DNA of 64,000 bases. Origin: Falsiroseomonas tokyonensis (GTDB lineage: Bacteria > Pseudomonadota > Alphaproteobacteria > Acetobacterales > Acetobacteraceae). The stretch covers positions 24,765 through 88,764 of the forward strand of contig NZ_JAFNJS010000013.1 in assembly GCF_019024325.1 (NCBI RefSeq). Direction: 5' to 3'. The notes beneath the pieces are model-generated. The model did not search any database and had not been told where the DNA came from. It was given only the letters and a program-made list of their open reading frames with translations. Position numbers and translations under genes: made by a program. Below are positions 42,937 through 52,190 of the stretch, in pieces; position 1 is the stretch's first letter, and every line of letters starts with the position of its first letter.

Positions 42937-43734
42937 TCAGGCGACAGTATTGGCCAGGATGCCGAGGCCGGAAACCTCGAACTCCAGCCGATCGCCGGGC
43001 ACCAGGAAGCGCGGCGGCTTCTGGGTCGCGCCGGTGCCCTCGGGCGAGCCGGTGGCGATGACATCGCCGGGCTGCAGGGGCGTGATGGTCGAGAGATAGG
43101 CGATGATCTTTTCGAGGCCGAAGAACATCGCACCGGCGGGGCTGTCCTGCACGGTGCGGCCGTTCAGGCGGGTCTGCAGGCGGAGTTGGCGCCAATCCGC
43201 GACCTCGTCCGCGGTCGTGACGTAAGGGCCCCAGCTGCCAGACTCGAAAAAATTCTTGCCGGCGGTGACGCTATGGGCCTGCCAGTCGCGCACGGAGCCA
43301 TCGTTCAGGATGGTATAGCCGCCAACATGGGCCAGCGCCGCGCTCTCGGCGATGCGGTGGCCCGCCTTGCCGATGACGACGGCGAGTTCGCATTCATAGT
43401 CGAACTGTTCGGAAACGCCCGGTGGACGCAGCGCCGCGCCATGCGGGACCAGCGCCGCCTGGTGCTTCAGGAAGTAGGAGATATGCGCGGGGCCCTTCAC
43501 CTCCCCGCCCAGCGGATGCGGCTTGGGGTAGTTCAGGCCGATGCAGAACAGCCGCGCGGCCGGCAGCGGCGCGGCGAGGGTGACGGCGGAGAGCGGCCAG
43601 CGCCCCGCCTCGGCCGGGGCGCCCTCGGCCAGCAGGGTGGCGAGGTCCGGGTTGCCGGCGAAGCCAACGACCTGCTCCCCCTCCAAACGCCCGGTGCGGG
43701 CCCGGCCATCGGCGGTGAATGCGAGGAGCTTCAT
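42937..43734 (-). CDS. Fumarylacetoacetate hydrolase family protein
   Basis: 265 residues. FAH catalytic-core blocks: CIGLNYPKPHPLGGEVKGPAHISYFLKHQAALVPHGAAL, DYECELAVVIGKAGHRIAE, GYTILNDGSVRDWQ, and the end GDVIATGSPEGTGATQKPPRFLVPGD. The conserved acidic metal ligands (the E-x-E type in YECEL) are present. Substrates range from acylpyruvates to oxalo- or keto-acids. Between an SDR and a class II aldolase on the same strand, so one catabolic operon. Confidence 0.92.
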   Translation of the reverse strand: MKLLAFTADGRARTGRLEGEQVVGFAGNPDLATLLAEGAPAEAGRWPLSAVTLAAPLPAARLFCIGLNYPKPHPLGGEVKGPAHISYFLKHQAALVPHGAALRPPGVSEQFDYECELAVVIGKAGHRIAESAALAHVGGYTILNDGSVRDWQAHSVTAGKNFFESGSWGPYVTTADEVADWRQLRLQTRLNGRTVQDSPAGAMFFGLEKIIAYLSTITPLQPGDVIATGSPEGTGATQKPPRFLVPGDRLEFEVSGLGILANTVA

Positions 43735-43738
43735 CGCC

Positions 43739-44506
43739 TCACACCACCGCCGTCATGCCGCCATCCACATACAGCAGATGCCCATTGACGAAATCCGAGG
43801 CGCGGGAGGCCAGGAAGACGGTGGCGCCCACCAGTTCCTCCACCTTCCCCCAGCGCCCGGCCGGCACGCGCTGGCACAGCCAGTCCGTGAATTTCGGATC
43901 ATCCACCAGCGGCTTCGTCAGGTCCGTGGCAAAATAGCCCGGGGCCACCGCATTCACCTGGATGCCGCCCTTGGCCCATTCGGCACACAGCGTGCGCGTC
44001 ATCATCCGCACCGCGCCCTTGCTGGTGGCGTAGGGGGAGATGGTGGCGCGGCCGAGCTCCGACTGCACGCTGGCGATATTGATGATCTTGCCGTGGCCGC
44101 GTTGCAGCATCCGCCGCGCAACGGCCTGGGCCATGAAGAACACGGCCTCGACATTGGTGGACATCACCTCCCGGAAGGTCTCGGGCGTCACGTCGGTGGC
44201 GGGGAAGCGGCGGTTGATGCCGGCATTGTTCACCAGCACCTCGATCGGGCCGAGGCGGGTCTCGATCTCGGCGATGGCGGAATCCAGCGCATGCGGGTCG
44301 GTCACGTCGAAGCCGGCCTCGGTGACGTCCAGACCCTCGGCGGCCAGGGTGCGCGTCGCCTCCGCCAGCACCTTCGGGTCGCGCCCGTTCAGCACCACGC
44401 TGGCGCCCGCCTGGCCCAGGCCGCGGGCCAGGGCAAAGCCGATGCCGCGGCTGGAGCCGGTGATCAGCACCCGCCGCCCCTTCAGGTCGAACAGCCCTTG
44501 CGTCAT
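43739..44506 (-). CDS. Short-chain dehydrogenase/reductase (gluconate 5-dehydrogenase-like)
   Basis: 255 residues. NAD(P)-binding TGxxxGxG motif as ITGSSRGIGFALARGLG near residue 15-30, NNAGINRR, and the catalytic YATSK (Tyr-x3-Lys) after a Ser in the preceding strand. It opens MTQGLFDLKGRRVLITGSSRG, a pattern close to gluconate/idonate dehydrogenases. Starts the minus-strand operon, 33-48 bases from a divergent 2-hydroxyacid dehydrogenase, so the two sides probably share regulation. Confidence 0.93.
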   Translation of the reverse strand: MTQGLFDLKGRRVLITGSSRGIGFALARGLGQAGASVVLNGRDPKVLAEATRTLAAEGLDVTEAGFDVTDPHALDSAIAEIETRLGPIEVLVNNAGINRRFPATDVTPETFREVMSTNVEAVFFMAQAVARRMLQRGHGKIINIASVQSELGRATISPYATSKGAVRMMTRTLCAEWAKGGIQVNAVAPGYFATDLTKPLVDDPKFTDWLCQRVPAGRWGKVEELVGATVFLASRASDFVNGHLLYVDGGMTAVV

Positions 44507-44553
44507 TCCCGCCTCCTGCCCTTGATTGCGGCGCGAAGGTGCGGGGAAACGGG

Positions 44554-45501
44554 ATGTCGGACAAGCCGGGGCTCTTGGTGGTGGGCGAGCTGCCCGATTG
44601 GGATCTTGAGGCCCTGGCCCGGCGCTTCACCCTGCACCTCTACTGGCAGGCGGCCAACAAGCCCGCGATGCTGGCGGCGGGCCGCGACAGCATCGTCGCG
44701 ATCTCCACCAAGGGCGAGATCGGCGCCGATGCCGCGCTGATGGATGCGCTGCCGCTGACAAAGATCATCGCCTGCTATGGCGTGGGCGTGGATGCCATCG
44801 ACCTCGAGGCCGCCCGCGCGCGCGGCATCCGCGTGACCAACACGCCGGATGTGCTGACCGAGGAAGTGGCCGACATGGCCATGATGCTGATGCTGGCCGC
44901 GGCGCGGAACCTGCGCCTCGGCGAGGCCTGGGTGCGGGATGGGTCCTGGCAGGCCAGGGGGCCGATGCCGCTCACCACGCGCATCTGGGGCAAGCGGCTC
45001 GGCATAGTCGGGCTGGGCCGCATCGGCAAGGCCATCGCGACGCGGGCGGCCGCCTTCGGCATGTCCATCGCCTATTCCGGCCGGGCGCCGCAGCCGGGCC
45101 TGCCCTATGCGCATTACCCGACGCCGGCGGCACTCGCCCCGCATGTCGATGTGCTCTGCGTCTCCGCCGCCGGCGGGGCGGCGACGCGCGGCCTGGTGGA
45201 CCGCGCGGCGATCGAGGCGCTGAACCCCGGCGCGATCTTCGTCAATGTCTCGCGCGGCACGGTGGTGGATGAGGCCGCGCTGCTGGCGGCGCTGCGGGAG
45301 GGCCGGATCGGCGCCGCCGGCCTCGACGTCTTTCTCAACGAGCCGGCGATCGACCCCGAATTCCTCACCTTCCCCAATGTCGTGCTGCAGCCGCACGCCG
45401 CCAGCGGCACGGTGGAGACGCGGAAGGATATGGGCCGGCTGATGCGCGAGAACCTGGAAGCCCAGCTCGACGGCCGCCCGCTGCTGACCGCGCTCATCTA
45501 A
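44554..45501 (+). CDS. D-isomer-specific 2-hydroxyacid dehydrogenase
   Basis: 315 residues. Rossmann motif GIVGLGRIGKAIATRAAAFG near residue 150; catalytic Arg in CVSAAGGAATRGLV, Glu in the AGLDVFLNEPAID region, and His in VLQPHAASGT. Typical of glyoxylate/hydroxypyruvate-type reductases. ATG 44554 is preferred; an alternative is at 44539. Divergent from the SDR operon, consistent with a shared sugar-acid pathway. A hairpin follows the stop. Confidence 0.93.
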   Translation: MSDKPGLLVVGELPDWDLEALARRFTLHLYWQAANKPAMLAAGRDSIVAISTKGEIGADAALMDALPLTKIIACYGVGVDAIDLEAARARGIRVTNTPDVLTEEVADMAMMLMLAAARNLRLGEAWVRDGSWQARGPMPLTTRIWGKRLGIVGLGRIGKAIATRAAAFGMSIAYSGRAPQPGLPYAHYPTPAALAPHVDVLCVSAAGGAATRGLVDRAAIEALNPGAIFVNVSRGTVVDEAALLAALREGRIGAAGLDVFLNEPAIDPEFLTFPNVVLQPHAASGTVETRKDMGRLMRENLEAQLDGRPLLTALI

Positions 45502-45502
45502 G

Positions 45503-45528
45503 CCCTCCCCCGCACTTGCGGGGGAGGG
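45503..45528 (+). terminator. Perfect GC-rich hairpin after the 2-hydroxyacid dehydrogenase gene
   Basis: CCCTCCCCCGC (45503-45513), loop ACTT, GCGGGGGAGGG (45518-45528). An 11-pair stem directly after the TAA, between two convergent genes (the OsmC gene ends at 45553). It may act as a terminator for both strands; the sequence also resembles a dispersed palindromic element. Confidence 0.75.
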
Positions 45529-45552
45529 TTGGGTGGGGGCTTAACGCCCCCC

Positions 45553-45987
45553 TCAGCTTTCCAGCACCGCCTCCAGCGTGATCTCCGCATTCAGCACCTT
45601 GCTGACCGGGCAATTCGCCTTGGCGGTCGCCGCCAGCTTCTGGAAGGTGGCGTCGTCGCAGCCCGGCACCTTCGCCTTCAGCGTCAGCGCCACCCGCGCA
45701 ATCTTCCAGCCGCCCTCCACCTGGTCCATGCCGACCTTGGCCGAGGTGTCCATGCGGGTGGCCGTCAGGTTCGCGCCGGCCAGCTGGAAGGCCAGCGCCA
45801 TGGTGAAGCAGCCGGCATGGGCGGCGGCGATCAACTCCTCCGGATTCGTGCCGCGGCCATCGCCGAAGCGGGCGTTGAAGCCATAGGGGGCTTCCTTCAG
45901 CACGCCGGACTGGGTGGACACATGGCCGGTGCCGTCCTTGCCGCCACCTTCCCAATGGGCGGAACCGCTGCGGGAAATGCTCGCCAT
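45553..45987 (-). CDS. OsmC/Ohr family peroxidase
   Basis: 144 residues. The two redox cysteines are present in the expected settings: HAGCFTMALAFQL near residue 60 and ANCPVSKVLN near residue 125. Other blocks: TNPEELIAAAHAGCF, SAKVGMDQVEGGWKI. It reduces organic hydroperoxides with dithiol cofactors. Length and start fit the OsmC subgroup. Divergent from the RraA-like gene across about 140 bases. Confidence 0.93.
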   Translation of the reverse strand: MASISRSGSAHWEGGGKDGTGHVSTQSGVLKEAPYGFNARFGDGRGTNPEELIAAAHAGCFTMALAFQLAGANLTATRMDTSAKVGMDQVEGGWKIARVALTLKAKVPGCDDATFQKLAATAKANCPVSKVLNAEITLEAVLES

Positions 45988-46125
45988 GGGCGCTCTCCTG
46001 GTTATTGCGAGGCGGAAGATGGGGCGGGCACAGCGCGCTTGCCATGACATTCCCGCGCGGCCCCCATCTTGCCGCCGCCCCCCACCGCCTGTAGGCGAGC
46101 AAGGGACCTGCCTGGAGAACGCCCA

Positions 46126-46800
46126 ATGCCCGTCGGCTTCCGCATCCTGCCGCGCACCCGCGCCGTGGCCCCCGCGCTGATCGAGCGCTTCCGCAAGCTG
46201 CCCGTGGCCAATGTCTCCGACAGCATGTCCCGCCTCTTTGCCGCCGGCCCGCGCCTGCGGCCGATGCATAAGGGCGGCGTCATGGCCGGCCCTGCCTTCA
46301 CGGTGCGCACCCGCCCGGGCGACAACCTGATGGTGCACAAGGCCATCGACATGGCCGAGGCCGGCGACGTCGTGGTGGTGGATGCCGGCGGCGACCTGAC
46401 CAATGCGATCATCGGGGAGCTGATGCTGGCCCAGATGGTGCGCCGCAAGCTGGGCGGCATCGTCATCAACGGCGCCATCCGCGACCTGGGCGCGCTGTCG
46501 CAGCAGCCCTTCCCGGTCTATGCCGCCGGCGTGACGCATCGCGGCCCGTACAAGGACGGCCCCGGCGAGATCAATGTGCCGATCAGCCTGGATGGCATGG
46601 TGATCGAGCCCGGCGACATGATCCTGGGCGACGAGGACGGCTTCGTCTCGATCCCCTTCGCGGATGCCGAGGTGGTCTGCAAGGCGACCGAGGCGAAGCA
46701 CGCCGCCGAGGGCAAGCAGATGGCGGAGATCGAGGCCGGGACCGTTGACCGCGCCTGGGTCGATGCCACGCTGAAGCGGCTCGGCTGCGAGGGCGTCTGA
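46126..46800 (+). CDS. RraA-like protein (demethylmenaquinone methyltransferase-fold family)
   Basis: 224 residues. Family blocks: LPVANVSDSMSRLFAAGPRLRPMHKGGVMAGPAFTVRTRPGDNLMVHKAIDMAEAGDVVVVDAGG, GGIVINGAIRDLG and GDMILGDEDGFVSIPFADAEVV. The G-x-x-x-R-D motif (GAIRDLG) is the one used by the HMG/CHA aldolase and oxaloacetate decarboxylase members, so enzymatic activity is likely, RNase E inhibition less so. ATG 46126 has a CTGGAG ribosome site. Followed 2 bases later by the BciB-like gene. Confidence 0.9.
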   Translation: MPVGFRILPRTRAVAPALIERFRKLPVANVSDSMSRLFAAGPRLRPMHKGGVMAGPAFTVRTRPGDNLMVHKAIDMAEAGDVVVVDAGGDLTNAIIGELMLAQMVRRKLGGIVINGAIRDLGALSQQPFPVYAAGVTHRGPYKDGPGEINVPISLDGMVIEPGDMILGDEDGFVSIPFADAEVVCKATEAKHAAEGKQMAEIEAGTVDRAWVDATLKRLGCEGV

Positions 46801-46802
46801 AC

Positions 46803-48014
46803 GTGTCCGCGGCGGTGCAGGTGCCGGTCCTCGGCCCTGCAGCGCCGCGCGGCCTCTGCACGGATTGCGGCGTTTCGCGCATGCAGGACGCCAAGGCCTG
46901 CGGCCGGGCCTGCCAGTTCATCCAACCCGATTACGCCGCGCTCGAGACCCAGGTGCATGGCCGCGCCCGCGACCCGGCCCGGCCGGACGAGCTGCATTTC
47001 GGCCCCTTTCGCCAGATGCTGCGGGCCCGCCTGGCGGAACCGCGCCCCGGCGCGCAATGGACCGGCATCACCACCCGCCTCGCCGAAAAACTGCTGGAAG
47101 CGGGCGCGGTGGATGCCGTGCTGACCATGGCGCCGGACCCCGAGGACAAGTGGCGCCCGGTGCCGGTCATGGTGACGAAGCCGGAGGGCATGGCCCAGTG
47201 CCGCGGCATGCGCATGGGCTATGCGCCGCTGCTGGCGCTGCTGGAGCCGGCGCGGGCGGCCGGCCACAAGCGCCTGGCCATCATCGGCATTCCTTGCCAG
47301 GTGCATGCGCTGCGGGTGCTTGAGGCGGAGCTGGGGCTGGAACGCCTCTACGTCATCGGCACGCCCTGCTCCGACAACACCACCACCGAAAATTTTCATC
47401 AGTTCCTGGCACTGCTGGACGCCGATCCCGACAGCATCACCTACCTGGAATTCCGCGCGGACTACCAGGTGCAGCTGCGCTTCGCCGATGGGCGGGTGCG
47501 GGAAATTCCCTTCCTGAAGCTGCCGATCAGCCAGCTTCCGCCGGACTTCTTCCCCCTCACCTGCCGGACCTGCGTCGACTACACCAATGTCCTGGCCGAT
47601 ATCACCGTCGGCTATATGGGCGGCCAGGGCGAGCAATGGCTGCTGGTGCGCAACGACCGCGGCGCCGAGTTGCTGACCCTGCTGGGGAATGAGGTGGTGA
47701 CCAGCGCGCCCGGCAGCGCCGGCAAGCGGGCCGGCGCGGTGCGCGGCTTCCTGGCCAATACGGAGCGCGCAGCGGGCGGCCTGCCGCTGCGCCGCATGCC
47801 CGACTTCCTGCGCGGCATCGTTGGCTGGCTGATGCCGCGCATCGGGCCCCGCGGGCTGGAATTTGCCCGCGCGCGCGTCGAGATGAAGGCGGTCGAATCC
47901 GTGCTGCACCTGCGCCGGGCCCTGCCGGCGCGCGTGAAGAACATGGTGCCACCGCACCTCTGGGCGCTGGTCGCGCCCTATGGCCTCAAGCCCCGGGATG
48001 ACGAGCGGCGCTGA
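46803..48014 (+). CDS. bciB: BciB-like F420H2 dehydrogenase-family reductase (possible 8-vinyl chlorophyllide reductase)
   Basis: 403 residues, GTG start. It has the FrhB-type N- and C-terminal domains with cysteines Cys19, Cys22, Cys33 and Cys37 (CTDCG, CGRAC), GIPCQVHALR, GTPCSDNTT and TCRTCVDYTNVLADITVGYMGG. The run from HGRARDPARPDELHFG through GAQWTGI to the GTPC block closely follows the cyanobacterial-type 8-vinyl chlorophyllide reductase BciB as I remember it, better than other family members such as F420 hydrogenase beta subunits. No other photosynthesis gene is in the window. If right, it makes monovinyl (bacterio)chlorophyll precursors. Confidence 0.7.
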   Translation: MSAAVQVPVLGPAAPRGLCTDCGVSRMQDAKACGRACQFIQPDYAALETQVHGRARDPARPDELHFGPFRQMLRARLAEPRPGAQWTGITTRLAEKLLEAGAVDAVLTMAPDPEDKWRPVPVMVTKPEGMAQCRGMRMGYAPLLALLEPARAAGHKRLAIIGIPCQVHALRVLEAELGLERLYVIGTPCSDNTTTENFHQFLALLDADPDSITYLEFRADYQVQLRFADGRVREIPFLKLPISQLPPDFFPLTCRTCVDYTNVLADITVGYMGGQGEQWLLVRNDRGAELLTLLGNEVVTSAPGSAGKRAGAVRGFLANTERAAGGLPLRRMPDFLRGIVGWLMPRIGPRGLEFARARVEMKAVESVLHLRRALPARVKNMVPPHLWALVAPYGLKPRDDERR

Positions 48015-48017
48015 GGC

Positions 48018-48260
48018 TCAGGCGACCGCGGGCGGCATCTGCGGGCCGGGCGGGCTGATGCTCGGCACCTCCGGAAACTGGCCCGGATAGGGCAGGTCCT
48101 CGCCCGGCACCGGCGTGCTCGGCGGCGCCTCGGGCGGGCTGGGCATGGTGTCCGGCTGCGGCGGCGGCGCCTCGCGCTCCGGCGTCGGCGGGTTCACCGG
48201 CGGCAGGCCGGGCAGCTCGGGCGGGGGCTGGTTCGGGTCGGACAGGCGGTGCTGGGTCAT
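48018..48260 (-). CDS. Proline-rich hypothetical protein
   Basis: 80 residues from ATG 48260 (87 from 48281), about 35 percent proline: PPELPGLPPVNPPTPEREAPPP. Probably disordered. It could be a real small protein or a chance frame in GC-rich DNA; the neighbouring gene on the same strand and the convergent end with the BciB-like gene support it weakly. Confidence 0.4.
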   Translation of the reverse strand: MTQHRLSDPNQPPPELPGLPPVNPPTPEREAPPPQPDTMPSPPEAPPSTPVPGEDLPYPGQFPEVPSISPPGPQMPPAVA

Positions 48261-48290
48261 GCGAGTCAAACGCGCCGGCACGCGCCGCGT

Positions 48291-48593
48291 TCAATGCGCC
48301 CTGGCGGCGGCGTTGCGCTTGCGGGTCGCTGCGGCCTTGCGAGCCGAGGCCGAGCGCTGCTCCGGCGTTCGCTGCGCCGCGGCCTTGCCGCCCTTGCGGG
48401 AGGCGGCGTGGCTGTCCGGCTTGCCTCGGCCGGATCCGCTGCGATTGCCGCCGCCATCCTCCTTGTTCACGGTGGCCCAGGCACGGGCCTCGGCCTCCTC
48501 CTCCGGCACGCCGCGCTTCTCATAGCCCTCGGCGATATGGGCGGCCTGGCGCCTCTGCTTGTCGGTGTAGCTGGATTTGTCGCCACGCGGCAT
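48291..48593 (-). CDS. Small basic stress/plasmid-stabilisation-like protein
   Basis: 100 residues. The first half, MPRGDKSSYTDKQRRQAAHI, then EKRGVPEEEAEARAWATVNKEDGGG, matches a small conserved family often annotated as plasmid stabilisation protein. The second half is Arg/Lys/Ala-rich and probably disordered (RKGGKAAAQR). No catalytic motif; the annotation name is historical and not evidence of function. Confidence 0.8.
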   Translation of the reverse strand: MPRGDKSSYTDKQRRQAAHIAEGYEKRGVPEEEAEARAWATVNKEDGGGNRSGSGRGKPDSHAASRKGGKAAAQRTPEQRSASARKAAATRKRNAAARAH

Positions 48594-48650
48594 GGCACGG
48601 ACCCTCCCGCCCTAAAACGCAGGGGCCGCTCGCGGGTTTCGGCAGGTTAT

Positions 48651-48795
48651 CACGATTATAATTCGTGTAAATTGACATAAGACGTGAAATGGGCGTAGGA
48701 ACCGCACCCCCACAACCGGGTGTGATCCCGCTATGGCTGACTTGCGTCCGCCGAGGCTTTTGCAGCTCCTCTCCCCAGGCCATACCGCCGTCGCC
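48651..48795 (+). promoter_or_regulatory. Promoter region and leader of the metNIQ-type operon
   Basis: An AT-rich patch with a short dyad, CACGA (48651-48655) and TCGTG (48663-48667), overlaps the upstream edge of a consensus-like -35 box TTGACA (48672-48677); the -10 is weak, possibly near 48696. A leader of about 90 bases follows with a stem GCACCC/GGGTGT near 48704-48722 and a small frame (ATG 48733) running into metN in phase. No known SAM riboswitch class was recognised. Confidence 0.4.
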
Positions 48796-49845
48796 ATGGA
48801 CCGCCACACCCCCCTCCCCGCCGCCATCGCCCTTTCGGGCCTGCGCAAGCGCTTCGCCGCCGGCGGCACGCTGGCGCTGGACGATGTGACGCTGTCCGTC
48901 GCGCCCGGCGAGATCTTCGGCATCGTCGGCCGCTCCGGCGCCGGCAAATCCACCCTCATTCGCTGCGTGAACCTGCTGGAGCGGCCGGATGCCGGCGCGG
49001 TGCAGGTGCTAGGCCAGGACATGCTGGCGCTGGACGAGGCCGCGCTGCGCGCCGCGCGCCGCCGCATCGGCATGGTCTTCCAGCACTTCAACCTGCACAC
49101 CCGCCGGACGGTCGCCGAGAACGTCGCCTTCCCGCTGGAAATCGCCGGCATCCCGCGCGCGGCGCAGCGCGAGAAACTCGCCAGGATCCTGCCGCTGGTG
49201 GGGCTGGAGGCGAAGCGGGATGCCTATCCGGCGCAGCTTTCGGGCGGCCAGAAGCAGCGCGTCGGCATTGCCCGGGCGCTGGCCTCGGACCCCGAGATCC
49301 TGCTCTGCGACGAGGCCACCAGCGCGCTGGATCCGGAGACGACGCAGGAGATCCTGGCGCTGATCCGCGACCTGCGGGGCCGGCTGGACCTGACCGTGCT
49401 GCTGATCACGCATGAGATGGGCGTGGTGAAGGCCATCTGCGACCGCGTCGCGGTGATGGAAGCCGGCCGCGTCATCGAGCATGGCCGCGTCTTCGAGGTC
49501 TTCACCCAGCCCGCCCATCCCACCACCCGCCGCTTCGTGGCGGAGGTGATCGGCCATTCCGTGCCGCCCTCCACCCTCGCCCGCCTGCCCGCCCCCCGCG
49601 CCGGCGAGGTGCGGCGCCTGGTGCAGGTGGTCTTCGCCGGCCCCGCCAGCACCCGTGCCGTGGTCAGCGAGGCCAGCCGCGATTTCGGCATCGACATCAA
49701 CATCGTCTCCGGCCGCGTCGACGAGATCGCCGGCGAGCCTTTTGGCGTCATGGCGCTCGCCGCCTATGGCGCGCCGGAGCGGCTGGAGGCCGCCTTCGCC
49801 TGGATGCGCAGCCTGGGCCTCACGCTGACGGAAATCGAACCATGA
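48796..49845 (+). CDS. metN: Methionine-type ABC transporter ATP-binding protein MetN
   Basis: 349 residues. Walker A GRSGAGKS near residues 47-54, signature LSGGQKQRVGIARAL, Walker B ILLCDEATSALDP, and the C-terminal NIL (ligand-sensing) domain from about residue 270 (VRRLVQVVFAGPASTRAVVSEASRDFGIDINIVSGRVDEIAGEPFGVM). The NIL domain is what marks MetN-type ATPases. I prefer ATG 48796; ATG 48733 would add 21 atypical residues but cannot be excluded. First gene of metN-metI-metQ-metQ plus a monooxygenase. Confidence 0.92.
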   Translation: MDRHTPLPAAIALSGLRKRFAAGGTLALDDVTLSVAPGEIFGIVGRSGAGKSTLIRCVNLLERPDAGAVQVLGQDMLALDEAALRAARRRIGMVFQHFNLHTRRTVAENVAFPLEIAGIPRAAQREKLARILPLVGLEAKRDAYPAQLSGGQKQRVGIARALASDPEILLCDEATSALDPETTQEILALIRDLRGRLDLTVLLITHEMGVVKAICDRVAVMEAGRVIEHGRVFEVFTQPAHPTTRRFVAEVIGHSVPPSTLARLPAPRAGEVRRLVQVVFAGPASTRAVVSEASRDFGIDINIVSGRVDEIAGEPFGVMALAAYGAPERLEAAFAWMRSLGLTLTEIEP

Positions 49846-49897
49846 ACGCCGCCGCTTCACGCCTCCGGGCATCCGCCCTCCGGCGATCGGAGGCGGC

Positions 49898-50560
49898 ATG
49901 ACCTGGCTCGCCCCCGCCATCCAGGACCTGTTGATCGAGGCGCTGTGGCAGACGCTGGCCATGGTCGGCGCCTCCGCCGCCATCGCCGCGATCCTCGGCC
50001 TGCCGATCGCGCTGCTGCTGCACGTCACCTCGCCGGAGGGGCTGACCCCGAAACCGTGGCTGAACCGGCCGGTCGGGCTGCTGGTGAATGCGGCGCGGTC
50101 GACGCCCTTCATCATCCTGATGGTCGCCATCGTGCCCTTCACGCGGCTGGTGGCCGGCACCTCCATCGGCACCGGCGCGGCCATCGTGCCGCTGGCGCTG
50201 GCCGCCACCGCCTTCCTCGCGCGGCTCTTCGAGAATGCGCTGCGCGAGGTGGACAAGGGCGTGATCGAGGCGGCGCGCGCCATGGGCGCGACGCGGCTGC
50301 AGATCGTCTGGAAGGTCCTGGTGCCGGAGGCGCTGCCGGGGCTGGTCGCGGCCACCACCGTCTCCCTCGTCTCGCTGGTGGGCTTCTCCGCCATGGCCGG
50401 CGCGGTGGGCGGCGGCGGCCTCGGCGACCTCGGCATCCGCTTCGGCTACCAGCGCTTCATGCCGGAGGTGATGGCGACCGTCGTCGTCATCCTCATCCTG
50501 TTGGTCCAGGGCCTGCAATCGCTCGGCGATTGGCTGACCCGCCGCCTGTCGCATCGCTAA
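49898..50560 (+). CDS. metI: Methionine-type ABC transporter permease MetI
   Basis: 220-residue membrane protein with five hydrophobic segments. Family blocks: GLLVNAARSTPFIILMVAIVPFTRLVAGTSIG, FENALREVDKGVIEAARAMGATRLQIVWKVLVPEALPGLV (EAA loop) and GFSAMAGAVGGGGLGDLGIRFGYQRF. It follows metN with a 52-base gap. Partner of MetN. Confidence 0.94.
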   Translation: MTWLAPAIQDLLIEALWQTLAMVGASAAIAAILGLPIALLLHVTSPEGLTPKPWLNRPVGLLVNAARSTPFIILMVAIVPFTRLVAGTSIGTGAAIVPLALAATAFLARLFENALREVDKGVIEAARAMGATRLQIVWKVLVPEALPGLVAATTVSLVSLVGFSAMAGAVGGGGLGDLGIRFGYQRFMPEVMATVVVILILLVQGLQSLGDWLTRRLSHR

Positions 50561-50567
50561 GGGAAGA

Positions 50568-51377
<810 letters not shown>

Positions 51378-51389
51378 GGATTTTTGGCC

Positions 51390-52190
51390 ATGCTCCGTCG
51401 CTCGCTTCTCGCCCTGCCCGCCCTGCTGCCTCTCGCCGCGCGGGCGCAGACCGCCGAATTGGGCACCGCCGCCCGGCCGCTGCGCGTCGGCGTGACGCAG
51501 GGCGTGCATGGCCAGACCTTCGAGAAGGTGCGGGACGTGCTGGCCCGCGACGGCTTCATCACCCGCGGCGTCGAATTCGGCGACTTCATCCAGCCGAATG
51601 CGGCGCTCGCCGCGGGCGACCTCGACGCCAATGCCTATCAGCACCTGCCCTTCCTGGAGGCGCAGCGCGCCCAGCGCGGCTATGACTTCGTGCCGGTGGG
51701 CAAGACGGTGCTGACGCTGATGGGCGTCTTCTCCCGCACCCATCGCAGCCTGGACGCGCTGCCGAATGGCGCGCGCGTGGCCATCCCGAACGACCCGACC
51801 AATGGCGGCCGCGCGCTGCTGCTGCTGGCCCAGGCCGGCGCCTTCACCCTGCGCCCGGGCGCGGACCACACCGCGACGGTGGCCGATATCACCGCCAACC
51901 CGAAGCGCATCCGCATCGTGGAGCTGGAGGCCGCTTCCATCGCGCGCTCGCTGCGGGATGTCGATGCCGGCGCCATCACCGGCAACTACGCCGTGCCCGC
52001 CGGCCTGAACCCGCTGCGCGACGCCCTGGCGCGGGAAACCGAACAGAGCGTCTATACCGTGCTGGTGGTGGTCCGCCGCGCCGATGCCGAAAAGCCCTGG
52101 GCCAGGCGCCTGGCCGAAGGCTACCGCCACCCGGAGGTCCGCGCCTTCGTCGAACAAACCTTTGGCGGCGCGGTGATTTCCGGTGGCTGA
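51390..52190 (+). CDS. metQ: MetQ/NlpA family substrate-binding protein, second copy
   Basis: 266 residues, a tandem duplicate of the gene upstream: LRVGVTQGVHGQTFEKVRDVLARDGFITRGVEFGDFIQPNAALAAGDLDANAYQHLPFLEAQ and LPNGARVAIPNDPTNGGRALLLL align block for block. Signal peptide MLRRSLLALPALLPLAARAQ. Start ATG 51390 has GAGGA upstream; a TTG at 51384 is an alternative. Two binding proteins for one importer suggest two related ligands. The stop overlaps the monooxygenase GTG start by 8 bases. Confidence 0.92.
   Translation: MLRRSLLALPALLPLAARAQTAELGTAARPLRVGVTQGVHGQTFEKVRDVLARDGFITRGVEFGDFIQPNAALAAGDLDANAYQHLPFLEAQRAQRGYDFVPVGKTVLTLMGVFSRTHRSLDALPNGARVAIPNDPTNGGRALLLLAQAGAFTLRPGADHTATVADITANPKRIRIVELEAASIARSLRDVDAGAITGNYAVPAGLNPLRDALARETEQSVYTVLVVVRRADAEKPWARRLAEGYRHPEVRAFVEQTFGGAVISGG

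Noticed and set aside
48651..48795. A SAM-II or SAM-I riboswitch before metN
   Set aside because: The conserved pieces of those classes are not visible; only a simple hairpin is seen.
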